The notes under the pieces: model-generated | The model's input: the letters and a program-made list of their open reading frames with translations, nothing else | Databases searched by the model: none | Told to the model about the DNA's origin: nothing | In this document: one piece after another, positions 44,208 through 55,896 of the stretch | Numbering within the stretch: the first letter of the stretch is position 1 | Layout of the letters: the number at the start of each line of letters is the position of its first letter | Source: Myrmaecium sp. VS I D KN 1 | Taxonomy: Eukaryota; Ascomycota; Dothideomycetes; Valsariales; Valsariaceae | DNA length: 64,000 bases | Assembly: GCA_019775845.1 (NCBI GenBank) | Contig: JADQAV010000015.1 | Coordinates: 744,001 to 808,000 of the forward strand | Direction of reading: 5' to 3' | Translations under genes and position numbers: made by a program

Positions 44208-46223
44208 AGGTGGGAATGTGATGGGACATGACACGGCTATCTCGAAGTTTTCTCCACGTACTTGCATATCGATATCCCTTCTCCTTCTCATTATCATGTA
44301 TATCCATGGCACGCGGCGTTTCGTTTGGTTTTTGGTACTGTTCGGCATGGAAAGATGGGCGGGCGGGTTGACCTCAATCACAAAGGATCTCTACTCTACG
44401 CCACATGGGGAAGGGGGCGGCGGGAGCTTGGTTGGTGTCCCTTTGTACGTCGTGAGGCAAGTCGGATCAGAACACGGTACTTGGGTTCCGCGGCGTACAC
44501 GAGAAGAAATGAGGCGATGGACGCCCTTATGTACTTTCGGGCTTTCACGGCATTCCCAACCTCTTCCATTTGGATCGCAAGGTGCGATTGAGAAAGGATG
44601 TGCGCGCGTCAGATTCTCAAACACTGCTGTGTTTCCTGCCGTCTTCCTTGTCATTTCTACCTCTCTTGCTTTCACTTCACACCGTCACGAAGATTTCACG
44701 AAGCTACTGTAAAATACGACGTATGATCTAACATTGGTGGCTGTTTTACGAGTGCTGGAGTGATTTGTTTCGCAGCTTCTCATCTATGCCTATAGTGAAT
44801 GGATAAGGCGAGCAGGTACCGACATGCTCACCTGGAAAACGTCCTATGAATCTCACAATGTTATCCTTCCTTCAGACAGACTAACAGCATGGGACCAGTG
44901 CGTGCGTGCGCGTGTAAGTCACACTAAGTCACACCAAGTCGAGCTGTTTCCTCTTCCTTACCTCCCTCCCGAAGAGAAAGCATGCACGCACGCTCAGCCG
45001 AACCTACACCCTCAGCCTTCAGCCCTGCACCCCGCTCATCTCAGCTCAGCTTGCAGAGAAGACGAAAACCAGACATCCACCCCCATGGGAAAAACAAGGG
45101 TGAGAAGAGAAGAGATGCACGTCGCCGACAGCCAAGTGGGCTGGCTCTGTGCATGCGGGCATGCATGCATACTGACGTCGTACAGCATACGGTTCGGTAC
45201 GAACCAAGGCAGAGGGGCAGGCAGGCAGGCAGGCACGACCACAAGAAGAACGATGAGGTAACGATAACGATAACGATTGAGGGGAAGAGGAGGAGAACTG
45301 GAGAGATGGTCATGCTGTGACCTGGCTACCGCCGTAAAGACATACAGACATATCCTCGCGCCGCATGCAACCTATGACACCACACATAGGACGTTCATTC
45401 AATCGTTTACGGTGGGTAGACAGGTTGGAGGAGGAAAGGAGCATAAGAGAACGAAGAAAAGAGGGGAGAGATGGTGGCACAGAAAAGGGGGTGAATCGCC
45501 TTGCATGTTGCACGTTGTACGGTGTACGTCGTCACACGTTCGTTGTGTTGGTCGTACTCCTACCACACCGTACCAGTGGATAGATACTGATGAGCCCCCA
45601 TCCCCCGGATGAGAATATCAAATCGACAAGGCAATGGAAATGGATAACGGAAAGTCTTTTTCTTTCTTCTCTGAGCTTGAGCACGGCGGCAGAAGAAGCA
45701 TCAGCAGAAGCACATTACTAGGTACGGATACACGCGTGAGTGAAGGAATCAAAAAGCGAACAAAAGCCCTGCCAAAAAGCAGGGAACGGGAGCGTTTTCG
45801 AAGCACAACACACACTGGGGAAAAAAACCCGACGATGCAGAACAGAACGCACAACCGTAACGCCGTACCTGCTGCCCAGCCAGCCAACCCACATCCGCAA
45901 TTCCCCCCTCCCTTCCCCCCGCCCAATGATCCCAATGGAAATAAAAATCCCCCGCCGTATAACGATGCACCGCGAAAATGATGAAGAAGGCTTCCCGCCT
46001 GGAAATGTATAAATAAGTGCCTTGGTCTTCGGCAACCCACACCGCCTCCCTCCTCTTCCACTTTCCCCCAACGACTTCCTCCACTTTCTCCGACCTTGCC
46101 GTGAGAGAAAAAAGAATAATCGACTACCTTACTTACCAAGAGTTAATCAATCAATACGACAACGCCGCAATACGCCAGAAGAAGAAAAAGAAAAAAAAGG
46201 AAAGATGGAACCTGCGAGGGTGC
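44208..46223. other. Convergent intergenic region, MDM31 / CSI2
   Basis: 2.0 kb tail-to-tail spacer. It holds a GGCA tetranucleotide run at 45216-45236, an ACGATA trimer at 45257-45275, and A/G-rich tracts near 46175-46205 at the CSI2 3' side. No supportable gene. Confidence 0.5.
45216..45236. repeat. (GGCA)n tetranucleotide repeat
   Basis: Five GGCA units in tandem in non-coding sequence. Confidence 0.85.
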
Positions 46224-47501
46224 TCAGAATCGCTCCCGAGGACCGTTGCCGTGGTTCTCGAACAGGTCCTCGAGATACGCACTCGGTGCTCGCCCTCCCG
46301 TGGGCGGGGCAGCGAGGTTGAGCGTACTCGAGCTGGCACCGGCGGAGCCCGTATACACCGGGCCCGGCCCGCCACCGACCGAGCCCGCGACGGAGGACCG
46401 GAAGTACCCGCTTTCACCACGGCTGGGAGGAGGACGGTCGTACGGAGTACTGCGGGTCGGGGCCAAGTTGGGAGAGATCGGAGGCGAAGGTCCGAGACCG
46501 TATGCCGGCGTGTAGCCCTGAGAGCTTGGACCGAGCGACAGCAGGCTGGAAGCACGCACGCCACCGTTGTTGCCGCCGACATGAGACATTTGCGCGCCAG
46601 GGGCCGCGGAACCGGGGCCATAAAAGCCGGCTGGGAGATACGTGGAGGACCGGTTGTTGCCCTGGGCCCCAGCATTGGCGGTGGGAGAGAAGAAGAGCGA
46701 GGAAGTCGAAGGGCTGCCTTTCGTGGTCGCGGAGGCAAACGGTTTGGTTACCTTGTTCGGTGTCACGGTGAGATGGTCCAGAGAAAGCGTGCTGCTGGCG
46801 CCCACGCCGCTGTAGACGCCTCCAGGCGTCCGGAGCATGGACTTGTGATCAGCGACGCTCTGCGCGATCGCGGCACGCTTCACAGAACGGTGGATGGACC
46901 AAGCGACGAGGCCGCGCCAAGCAAGGACACATGCGCCCAAGAAGCCGAGGGCCGCGCCGACACCGATAAAGACAGTCCCCTCCGGTAGGTTGCTCTTCTG
47001 CATGTAAGGCGCATCGGCGGTATAGGGAACGATGATGGTGGGCACACCCGCACCAGCAATGGTGGGCAGATCGCTCAGCGAGATAGCGGCAGCATCGGAC
47101 GAGCCAGTCGAGCTTGCACTGTCAGTCGTTGTTCCAGTGCCTGTCGTCGTCGCCGCCGTCGCGGTGGTCGCGGTGGTCGCGGTGGTCGCCGTTGTCTCCG
47201 CGGTCCCCGTGGCCGAAGCAGCCATCGTGCTTGCGGCTGCTTTTGTGGTGGAAGTGTCTGTTGTCGTGCCGGTGGTCGCGTCGGTGGTCGCTGCCGCGGC
47301 AGTAGTCGTCGCCGAATCATCCGTGGTCTTAGCAGTGGTTTTTGCAGTGGTTTCTGCGGCGGTTGCGGTTGTGTCCGTCACCGTGGAGAGGTTTGGTAAA
47401 GATGTGTCGTCGGCCTTGGCTAGCACTACACACACGGAAAGAAACGCAAGGATGGGGAGCAAGCTCCCAGAGCTAGAAGATAATCTCGACCGCACCCTCA
47501 T
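46224..47501 (-). CDS. Csi2-like single-pass membrane protein
   Basis: Resembles fungal proteins annotated as chitin synthase 3 complex protein Csi2 (inferred role in cell-wall chitin deposition or septation). Single exon, 425 residues. Signal peptide at 1-30 (LLPILAFLSVCVVLAKA). A Thr/Ala-rich ectodomain with many TTATTA-type repeats (31-140) is expected to be heavily O-mannosylated. The conserved block is ADAPYMQKSNLPEGTVFIGV, leading into the TM helix (about 176-196, GAALGFLGACVLAWRGLVAW) and the juxtamembrane SIHRSVKRAA. The long cytoplasmic tail is Ser/Pro/Gly-rich and ends AYLEDLFENHGNG, a motif kept in the family. Divergent from FCF1. Confidence 0.82.
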   Translation of the reverse strand: MRVRSRLSSSSGSLLPILAFLSVCVVLAKADDTSLPNLSTVTDTTATAAETTAKTTAKTTDDSATTTAAAATTDATTGTTTDTSTTKAAASTMAASATGTAETTATTATTATTATAATTTGTGTTTDSASSTGSSDAAAISLSDLPTIAGAGVPTIIVPYTADAPYMQKSNLPEGTVFIGVGAALGFLGACVLAWRGLVAWSIHRSVKRAAIAQSVADHKSMLRTPGGVYSGVGASSTLSLDHLTVTPNKVTKPFASATTKGSPSTSSLFFSPTANAGAQGNNRSSTYLPAGFYGPGSAAPGAQMSHVGGNNGGVRASSLLSLGPSSQGYTPAYGLGPSPPISPNLAPTRSTPYDRPPPSRGESGYFRSSVAGSVGGGPGPVYTGSAGASSSTLNLAAPPTGGRAPSAYLEDLFENHGNGPRERF

Positions 47502-48884
47502 GGTTTATGCGAAGGGAGCACTGGAATCCGAATCGGGTTTCGGGAATCGATTCGAGGACAAATCCGAGCGTACCGGTACGGTTTGGTCAGGAGACGAGCG
47601 CCGCAGGGGATGAAGGCCTCGAAGAGCGTGCTGAACGAGTGACTGGAACGGTGGCCGTGAAGCGGATCGAAAACAGTTCACGGCGCAGGCGGCAGAGCGG
47701 CGGAAGGTCAAGAAAGTGGCCGGTTGCGTGGTGGGTTGACGCAATGCGGAACGTCAGCGCCGACGAGGCGGCCGAAGGAGGCTCGGATGGAACTGTAAGG
47801 ACTGTGTGCGCGGCGATCGAGAGCCGAGTTCGACGCGCAACGGCGGGCCTGGAAGCGGTTCGGATGGGTTCACACAGGCGGGCGCACGAGAAGAGTTGGA
47901 GGGTTTGGAAGGTCGAGAGGGTTGTGAAGGCAGCGTGGGACAAAAGGGGGCCGAGCAGCGCAGGGAGTGCAGAGTGCAGAGTGCAGAATGCAGAGAGCGC
48001 AGATGTGCAAGGGGAGGAGGATCTCCCAGGTTCGTGCCGTTTCCCGGGAGAACCTAAGGTACCGAGCCTCTCGAAGGCGCGAACGAGGATGGCGTTAGCG
48101 TGGGAGGGCGCGATAAATAAAGATCTTGTACCATACGCCTCTCTCACATCATTGGCTCAGCGGACCTATTACCACCTTCTTGCACCGGCGTTCATGTAAA
48201 CCGAAGTATCATATTGTCTGCTGTGGGGTAAGGTTACCTATCCTCCAGCAGTCCTCTCGTATTCGCGCTGTGGTTCACTAGTTCCCTTGCTTATTTTGTT
48301 CCCCACTGGGGAGCGGAGCACGCCTGTCGTTCTCCTGAAGCGTTCTGGACACGGAGGGACGGTTTAGAAGTCTTTTTGTTGTGGTAGGGAATGTATCTTG
48401 TATATATATCCTGATTATCTATTGTTCTCGAGGAGTGACCTAGTAGCGAATGATCTTTACAATATACGCCTGAAGCGTTTTAGACATAAAAGGATGACAT
48501 GGAAGTCTACGCTCAGTTATAGGGAGTATGTCCTGTATGCACATCGTGATTGTGGATCCTGCGTCCGCATCCCTCTCCGTCTCGGATGGGCCATGATGGC
48601 TATTCCAAGAGACTTCGGCCTCGTGGTGATCAAAATTTCATGTTTGGAGCAGTCATCCTGTCCTGTTTCAGAACGCCGTGTGGCCGTTCAGTGATGCGGA
48701 TGTTCCCCTGCATTCGGTACTTACCGCAGCTGCGAGAATGCCCAAGGAAAGACTGCGCCACTCATTCTTATCGTTATCGCGGCGTTAAGTCCCTCCGCCC
48801 ATGCCGCACCGCCACACCGGGAACTTTTTGTGCTATCGCATCGTGACGCCCTCCCACGACCAGCAGCATCCACCGCCGTTCACC
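47502..48884. promoter_or_regulatory. Divergent promoter region, CSI2 / FCF1
   Basis: 1.38-kb spacer between divergent starts. It contains a short tandem run of GCAGAGT-type units at 47969-47998. A 230-codon + strand frame here has no conserved content and is not called. Confidence 0.5.
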
Positions 48885-49734
48885 ATGGGAGTCGCAAAAA
48901 GAACGCGCAAGTTCGCGGAGGTTTGTTCCCCGACTCTCGCCAGCTTCCTCGTCGTCTTGTTCTCTCGCTGACATTCTCCACTTTGCAGGTGAAGCGGGTC
49001 ATCGGCAAAAGAGATGCCAGACTGTAAGGCGAATCGCCCAAAAACCCGTTATATGCCGCTGACAGAACGTCCAGGAAGAAGAACCAGCTGGCCGGACAGG
49101 ATGAGGCAGCGAAGAAGAAGCAGGGCGACGATGTTGTGCGCGAAGTGTACGTCTGTCTCTACCGGGCCTGCGGCTGCCTCGACACCTTCTGATCCCCTCC
49201 GGCGCCATCTGCTAATCCTTCTGTGACCAGGCCGCAAGTGTCCTCGGCCCTCTTCTTCCAAGCCAATACCGCTCTCGTTCCGCCATACTCCGTCTTGGTC
49301 GATACCAACTTCCTCTCCCACACGGTTCGCGCCAAGCTCGATCTCCAAACCGCCCTGATGGATTGCCTGTATGCCAAAGCTCAGCCCATCATCACGGACT
49401 GCGTCATGGTACGTTCGCTCCCGCACCGAACGAATCTGTCCGCATCGTATACTGACTGCCTCTATAGGCGGAGTTGGAAAAGCTAGGCCCGAAATACCGC
49501 ATTGCCTTGCGTATTGCTCGCGACGAACGCTGGGATCGCATCCCGTGTGACCACAAGGGAACGTACGCCGATGACTGCATCGTGGACCGGGTTATGAAGC
49601 ACAGAGTTTACCTTGTGGCGACGAACGATCGGGACTTGAAGAGAAGAATAAGAAAAATCCCGGGTGTGCCTATCGTCAGTGTGGCTAAGGGGAAGTATGT
49701 GATCGAAAGACTGCCCGAGGCTCCGGAGAAATGA
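48885..49734 (+). CDS. FCF1: rRNA-processing endonuclease FCF1/Utp24, PIN domain
   Basis: SSU-processome PIN nuclease that cuts pre-rRNA at sites A1 and A2. Exons 48885-48920, 48989-49023, 49075-49146, 49231-49408 and 49468-49734 give 195 residues, close to yeast (189). Start MGVAKRTRKFAEVKRVIGKR is the family N-terminus. The PIN core starts at YSVLVDTNFLSH with the metal-binding Asp at 72. IITDCVMAELEKLGPKYRIA holds the second acidic site. TYADDCIVDRV and YLVATNDRDLKRRIRKIPGV complete the active-site pocket. The end is SVAKGKYVIERLP. Two first exons of 36 and 35 nt are unusually short. Confidence 0.96.
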
Positions 49735-50898
49735 GGTAGAAGGGCTTTCCAGCCGAAATACCATGCATCAATACCGGCGTTCTGGATTACTGGGCCATCT
49801 ATGCTAGGCATGCAAAGAGGGATGTGTTTGGGGCAGTTGCGATACTCGAGGCGTACGGAGTTCTTTCATCTCGTTCATTTTTGTTCCCTTAGCTGGCTGG
49901 GTCTCATCAAGCCGTTGTGTACAGCGCCCGGCCGGCATCAGACCTGCTATAAGTCTTGGTGATCACGATGGGAAGGGCGGATCACGACGCCTCAAAAAAG
50001 TAGGTTAGGAAAATTAAGGAATTCGCTGTCAGCTGTTTTTTACAGACTGGTTTTGTCCGTTTTTGCTGGCTGGATAGAAGAAATGATGCTAACGGGAAGC
50101 TCCTGGACACGAAGACTTCACTTCTTTCATTGATACTGACGAACTACAGTATACAAGGAAATCCACATATTCCTTTTGCACTGACAGCGCTTACTCTCGA
50201 AATCCAGTTTGGCCATCTCTGGGGGGCCGGGGCAGCAGCAAATCAACCCCATGATCCGCTGGGTAGCCGAGGTGGGCGACCAGTGATCTGCAAAGCGAGG
50301 AGCCTGAAATGCCAGGCCGGATGGGATGCAGCAGCGACTGATTTTGAAGAGGCGAAGCATGCCGATCTCCATGACAGCAGTCTTCATGCTGTATCCGCGG
50401 AGGAGGGACTGAACTCCATGAAGACCGAATTCGGACGATCAGGCTCTTCGAGGGTGAGAAGGGCGTCAATCCTCTGTGGATACGGTTGCGAAGGAAGAGG
50501 CCGGGGAGGTCACGTTGCTAACCAAACCGACAGACAGCGCATCATCCAGAACTCGCCACCGCTCTCACCCCGGCACAGCCTCGAATACCGTCATCGCCTC
50601 TCTCTTACTTCCGCTGCCTGGACGAGCCTAGCATCCGGGCAACCTTGCCGAATGAGTCTCGGAACTGACATCCTCGTCGGCGTCATTCCTGAACCTTGAC
50701 CGGACAGCTGCCGACGGCGATGCACTCCTTCGGGCTCGCTGCCGCTTTGCGGGCCCATAATGCCTGACTACGGCTTCTTCGTGGGGAGGGGGGGTTTTTC
50801 GCCTCACTCGTCAGCCATAAAGGCCAGGCGCGGTCTCATGATGGGACGTCGGGTTCCACAATGCTGTAGCATCCTCACGCCCTGTGCCGCTGCTCGTC
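49735..50898. other. Intergenic, FCF1 to the HeLo-like gene
   Basis: 3' flank of FCF1 and promoter of the next gene. No supportable gene. Confidence 0.5.
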
Positions 50899-53075
50899 AT
50901 GTCGGAAGCCGCCTCAGTCCTCCGTCTAATCGCTTGGGGCACCAAGCTCTCCCTCCAACTCTATGGCTTCGGCGCGCATGTCGTGCCGGGCGCCCCCGAT
51001 GTCGATCAAGTCGCTCGCGGCGTCAGTTTCTTCTGCCTCACGTTGAAGCAGGCGGACGCAGCTCTGCAAGACCGGCGGGTGGCCTCGGATGGAGCGCGGG
51101 AGACCGTTGAGGACGTCGTCCGCCAGTCTTACTGTCTGTTCGCCGAACTCGAAGCACTCGTCCCCGTCCAGCCTTTGAACGAGGACAGCGGGACTAGCCA
51201 GCCGCCACTGAAGGGCTCCGTGCAGTGGAAATGGAGTTCCGCCCTCAGTGGAAGTCTGGAGTACCTCCTTGCGCACCTCGAAGCATTGGGATTGACGCTC
51301 TCCGTCATGCTGCAGACTTTCTATACGGCGACGGCGATGCAGACCTCACGGTGAGGACTATCCCGAGTGGTTCGTATCAATGCGTATTTTCTGACATGCG
51401 CCAGGCAACACGACGGGGTTTCCGCCGATGGCGGGAACAATCAGCTCCGGATGGAGCGCCGGCAGCTGGGGAGCCTTGTCATCGAGCAGCAATTATCTCT
51501 GCTGAATGCGGCAAAGCTCTACCGGAGCTTCCAGCATTCGGAACCCAAGCGTTCGCCGCCGCTGGCCCCAGCTGCAGAGCCGGTGCAGCAGGCTCTTAGC
51601 TCGGTCCAGCTGCTTCCCTATCAAGAAGTAAGCCTCGCTAATTTAGAAGAGGTTCATTGCGGGGGTAATACATTGGTGATGGTCCAAGAGGTTTCCTCCC
51701 GATATGCCGAGCATGTGCTTGAGCTTTGGACACAGCTGAGTGAGTCTGTCAGCTCGTTTGGACGGGCCGATGTTGCTACTGGGAAGCATCAGTCGGAGAT
51801 GCTATCGCCGTCGTCCGAGGGACCGAAGGGTATGAACGACAGTCCAAAGGTGTTGTGGAACTTTCCGACGTTCAAGTCGGCTTCTGATCGTACGGGTTCA
51901 TGTCCACGACAGTCGGACTCCGATATCTCCATGTCGCCAAAGGAAACCCGGCCCATCTCGTCCGCTTCTTCAGTCCCATCGATCCCTCCGCTTTCCACAT
52001 TGTCTTTGGGGCAGGCCGCATCGTCAAGATCGTCGGCGTGCACCACTGCTAGCTATTCACCGACATCGCCGCGCACCAGCCTCGGCAGCCTTCCAGAAAT
52101 TACAGTTCTAGTTACTGAAGGCTTCGGCGACAGTGACGACAAAGCTCTGAAGATACCCTGGAGGCTCTGCACACGCGATCATTTCTGGACGTATGTGGAC
52201 GGCAGCGTGGTTGACTCCGACACCGAGAGGCCACCCTCTCAAGTCTTCACGGATCCGAGGGCATGGACTGACATTAACTCATCATGGGTATGTCAAGAGG
52301 CCATCGTCGAAGCGGACTACAACCACGAGGAGATACAGAGGGAAGTGACTCGCTCGCGACGCCCCGAGTTCGAGACTTACTTCCGAATCTACAAGCCGTT
52401 GACTTTTGTAAGCCTGACTTCTAGCCGTCGTCACCACAAATGACTAACTCTTTATCATAGAGCGATGTCGAACAGCTTGTCGAAAGAACCATCGAGATCT
52501 ATAGGCAAAGAGATCGAGAGAAGCGCAGCACGCCGCCGAAAGACCAGCCATCAAAGCAGTACAACTCCCGGGCCTTTGTGTCATCGGCATTGCCGCGACG
52601 TGCGTCTGGTCCTGTAACAACACCGGCACCGCCGGCCATGCGTCCGCTCGGGCGTGCCGCCACAATCCACGGTCCCGTAACCTCTTCGCATGCGTATCCT
52701 TCCAGCAGAGCCGTAGGTGGCTCTGCAAGCGTCAGCACGGCCTATCCCAAATATCCCCCAAGTCCGACCACAGGACCAGCGTACCCAGCCCAGCCACCAC
52801 CACCATCACTCGCACCGCTTCCGCAGCACCACGCCTATGCTCCGAAGGGCCGCGGAGAGCTTCGGGACAGTCGGACTGGGTCGTCGGCGACGCTGGAACC
52901 GGGCATGAGGACCGATGCGGATCGGGAACGGCCGCGGAACACGTCCCGACGCGGCACGGCGACCAGTAATGGCAAGCGGAGGTCTGGTGGTCCTTCGAGC
53001 CCGCAGCTTTCCGGCAGGAGAGGCGTAGCAGCGTTGCTCGATGGGCTGGGGGAATGGGCGACGGACTTGTTGTGA
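50899..53075 (+). CDS. Orphan protein with HeLo-like (fungal STAND-type) N-terminal domain
   Basis: Exons 50899-51350, 51405-52407 and 52461-53075 give 689 residues. The first ~120 residues (AASVLRLIAWGTKLSLQLYG, DQVARGVSFFCLTLKQADAA) look like the helical N-terminal domain found in many fungal STAND/NLR-like and HeLo-like proteins. No NACHT, NB-ARC or repeat domain follows. A Ser/Pro-rich linker covers about 300-410. A second globular part at about 410-530 (IPWRLCTRDHFWTYVDGSVV, WTDINSSWVCQEAIVEADYN, ETYFRIYKPLTFSDVEQLVE) ends in a charged helix (RTIEIYRQRDREK). The rest is disordered, Pro/Ser/Arg-rich. Function unknown; scaffold or signalling protein is a guess. Coding status is supported by three clean introns and consistent frame. 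Confidence 0.75.
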
Positions 53076-54161
53076 TCGTCCATGGAAGGGGGAGGTGCTT
53101 GTCTTGGTGCTCGTGGAAATATGGCTCCTTATCGTCATCGATCGTTACTGGTGGGACGGTGAGATGCAATTCCAACTGTTCTATTCCGTCTGCTTCCATT
53201 GCATCGCTTCGGATTTTCTCGGCCAGCTGCTCACGTCGCTCGTTCGAAGGCTACGGTCTGAGAGGAAGATACGGAAACAGAACACCGGATTGGTATACCA
53301 TGCGTGTATACAGGGTGATAAGTGAAAGGTTGTCGACCCTCGATGCGTTTATTCTTCGCCAACTCACATTTGAGTTCGCTTACGATCATGGATATAGGAC
53401 GGCGTTTCCTGCAGGGCAGCGTTCCATGAACACTCCCCGACCCTCGTGTATATAGATATATATCTTCATATCTGTATATCTACGATCATGTCAGGTCTTC
53501 GGAGAGGGGAAAGAGAGATCCACAACCCAGTGCAGATATGCATGCTCGTCCTCATCAGCTGTCTGACCTTAAGAGTTCCACCGGTTCCAGTGCGCGTCTT
53601 GACCTTCCCTGCCTTGCCTTGCTCTGCCTGATCGACGACCACGATAGTGAGCTTTGATAAGCCGTCTACAGCGGCACCATTCTATGCTCGGAGGACTATT
53701 TACTAGCATTTCACCAACCAGACTGTGACTTATCAGATGCAGCGACGCACCTGCTTGATGCGGCTACGCTGCGTCCTTGCCCCTCCTCGAGCCCTCGCGG
53801 GGCAATTCCACCAGGACGGATCGACAATCAGCAACCCCATCTCTCCGCGGACTACCTTACCTACTACACTACTACATCCCAACCTTGTTCCCCGCCAACT
53901 GCCGACTGCGATCACCTTCGTATCTTCTCCCCATGGTGATTACTATCATGGACCCCGGCAAAAGAGACAGAGATAGAGATGGAGGCAAGCGGGGAAGATG
54001 TCTACAAGTGCACAGAACGGGTGGGAATGCAGCGTACAAATAGGGAGTCACATTCACACAATTCTCTTGTACTGTCGATCTCCTTTTGCTTCTCATTGTC
54101 ACCGTCTGCTTCATCGTCCATTCCTTCTTTCGGTCCCCCCAAGTGGTGAAGTCTCCGCAGC
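53076..54161. other. Intergenic, HeLo-like gene to ACS permease
   Basis: 1.09 kb: 3' flank, a short ATATA/GTATAT stretch at 53446-53482, and the permease promoter. No supportable gene. Confidence 0.5.
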
Positions 54162-55896
54162 ATGGCAGACATCACCTGCGTCGACGACAAGAAGCCCTCC
54201 ACCCCGGCCCCCTCCATCAAGGAGGTACCAGCCATCCTCGTCTCCAGATCATCTGCATCCGATGTTGTCGCCGACGAGGCCTTCGCCTTCCTCCACGCCC
54301 ATCCGGACGCGAGCAGCATCACGCAGGAAGCGGAGGCCATCCTCCAAGATCCCGTCCGGAGGAAGAAGCTGATCCGGAAGATTGACTGGACAATCGCCCC
54401 CTTGCTGGCTGCGGCGTACTTCCTGCAATATCTCGACAAGAACACCCTCAGCTATACCAGCGTGATGGGCCTGCGGACGGACACGCATCTCAAAGGGCAG
54501 GAGTACTCCGATCTGGGAATGCTGTTTTATATCGGTATGTGCCACACCCGGCTCTCTATCTTGAAGAGAATTCGATCGGAGATGTTGATTTGTTTCCCTT
54601 CTCTTACAGGTTTCCTCGTAACGGAATTCCCCACCCAGATGCTCGCCCAGCGCATCTCGCGGTTGGGACTCTACCTCGGCCTCAACATCGTCCTCTGGGG
54701 TGTGGTCCTCTGCTGTCATGCTGCGTGCACTTCTTTCGCCGGACTTGCCACCACGCGCACCTTGCTCGGCGTCTTCGAGTCGTGCGTCGCACCCATCCTG
54801 GTTCTCATCATCGCCATGTGGTACCGCAAGGAGGAGCAAGGCCAACGCGTGTCCTGGTTCTACGTGATGAACTCGTTCACCAAGATTTTCGGGGGTCTGG
54901 TCGCTTACGGGATCAGCTTCGCCACCACGAGCTTTGCGACCTGGAGGATCTTCTTCCTTGCCATTGGTGCCTTGACTGTGATCGTGGGTGTGCTGATTTG
55001 TCTTATTCTGCCGGACAGCCCCGTGAAGGCGAAGAGGTTCTCCGAAGCGGAGAAGGTGGCGGCCCTGTTGAGGGTCAAGGAGAACCAGAGTGGCACCCAG
55101 AACGCCGTCTTCAAGAAGGAGCAAATGTACGAAGCCTTCAAGGATCCCAGGGTCTGGCTCATCGTGCTGAGCACTACCCTCTCATCCATCCCGAACGGCG
55201 GCCTCTCGACGTTCAATAACATCCTCCTTACCACCTTCGGATACTCCGCCCGGGAGGCCTTGATCTTCGATGTGCCCCAGGGCGCTATCAGCGCCATCTT
55301 CATCCTGTTGACTGGCTATCTGTCGGATAGATGGAATGACAGGTCGATGTAGGTGCCACCCATGGCAAGACCAACCCCGGATCATCGCTAATCCTGATTT
55401 CCCGAACAGCACCATGCTGATCTCCATTGTCCCCACCATCCTCGCCGCCGGCCTCATGTACGGCTTCGTGGACAGTTCAGGCACGCCGCAGAACAAGCCG
55501 GCCCTGCTCGCGGCCTCGTTCCTGAGCGGAACCTTCGGCGCCGCCTTCATGCTCTCCCTCGCCTGGAACGCCAGTAATGTCGCCGGCCACACCAAGAAGG
55601 TCACCACGAACGCCCTCACCCTCGTCGCCTTCTGCGTTGGCAACGTCCTCGGCACCCAGACCTTCCAGGCCGCCGAGGCCCCCGGCTACCGGAGCGGCAA
55701 GATCAGCATCGTCGCCACCCTCGCCGCCGTCATACTCATCGTCCTCTGTCTGCGGCTGTACAACGATCGCCTGAACCGGACGAACGAGAAACGGCTGGCC
55801 TGCATGGACGCGGCGGCACGGTCAGAACTGCAGGAGCGCTTGGCGTTTGCGGATGAGACGGACAAAAAGAATGTTTTCTTCCGCTATACCCACTGA
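54162..55896 (+). CDS. MFS permease, ACS (Dal5/allantoate permease-like) family
   Basis: Second ACS-family uptake permease of the window. Exons 54162-54534, 54610-55348 and 55410-55896 give 532 residues with about 12 TM segments. Landmarks: KLIRKIDWTIAPLLAAAYFL then QYLDKNTLSYTSVMG, YIGFLVTEFPTQMLAQRISR, GVFESCVAPILVLIIAMWYR, LTTFGYSAREALIFDVPQGA, SNVAGHTKKVTTNALTLVAF and FCVGNVLGTQTFQAAEAPGY, all typical of Dal5-type permeases. The N-tail is Ser/Pro-rich. It is only distantly like the permease at 12.2 kb, so not a recent duplicate. The substrate (allantoate, nicotinate, other carboxylates) cannot be fixed. Confidence 0.93.

Noticed and set aside
46017-46988. 323-codon + strand frame
   Set aside because: Antisense to CSI2 and its 3' flank; no conserved content.
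54249-55124. 291-codon minus-strand frame
   Set aside because: Antisense shadow of the second ACS permease.
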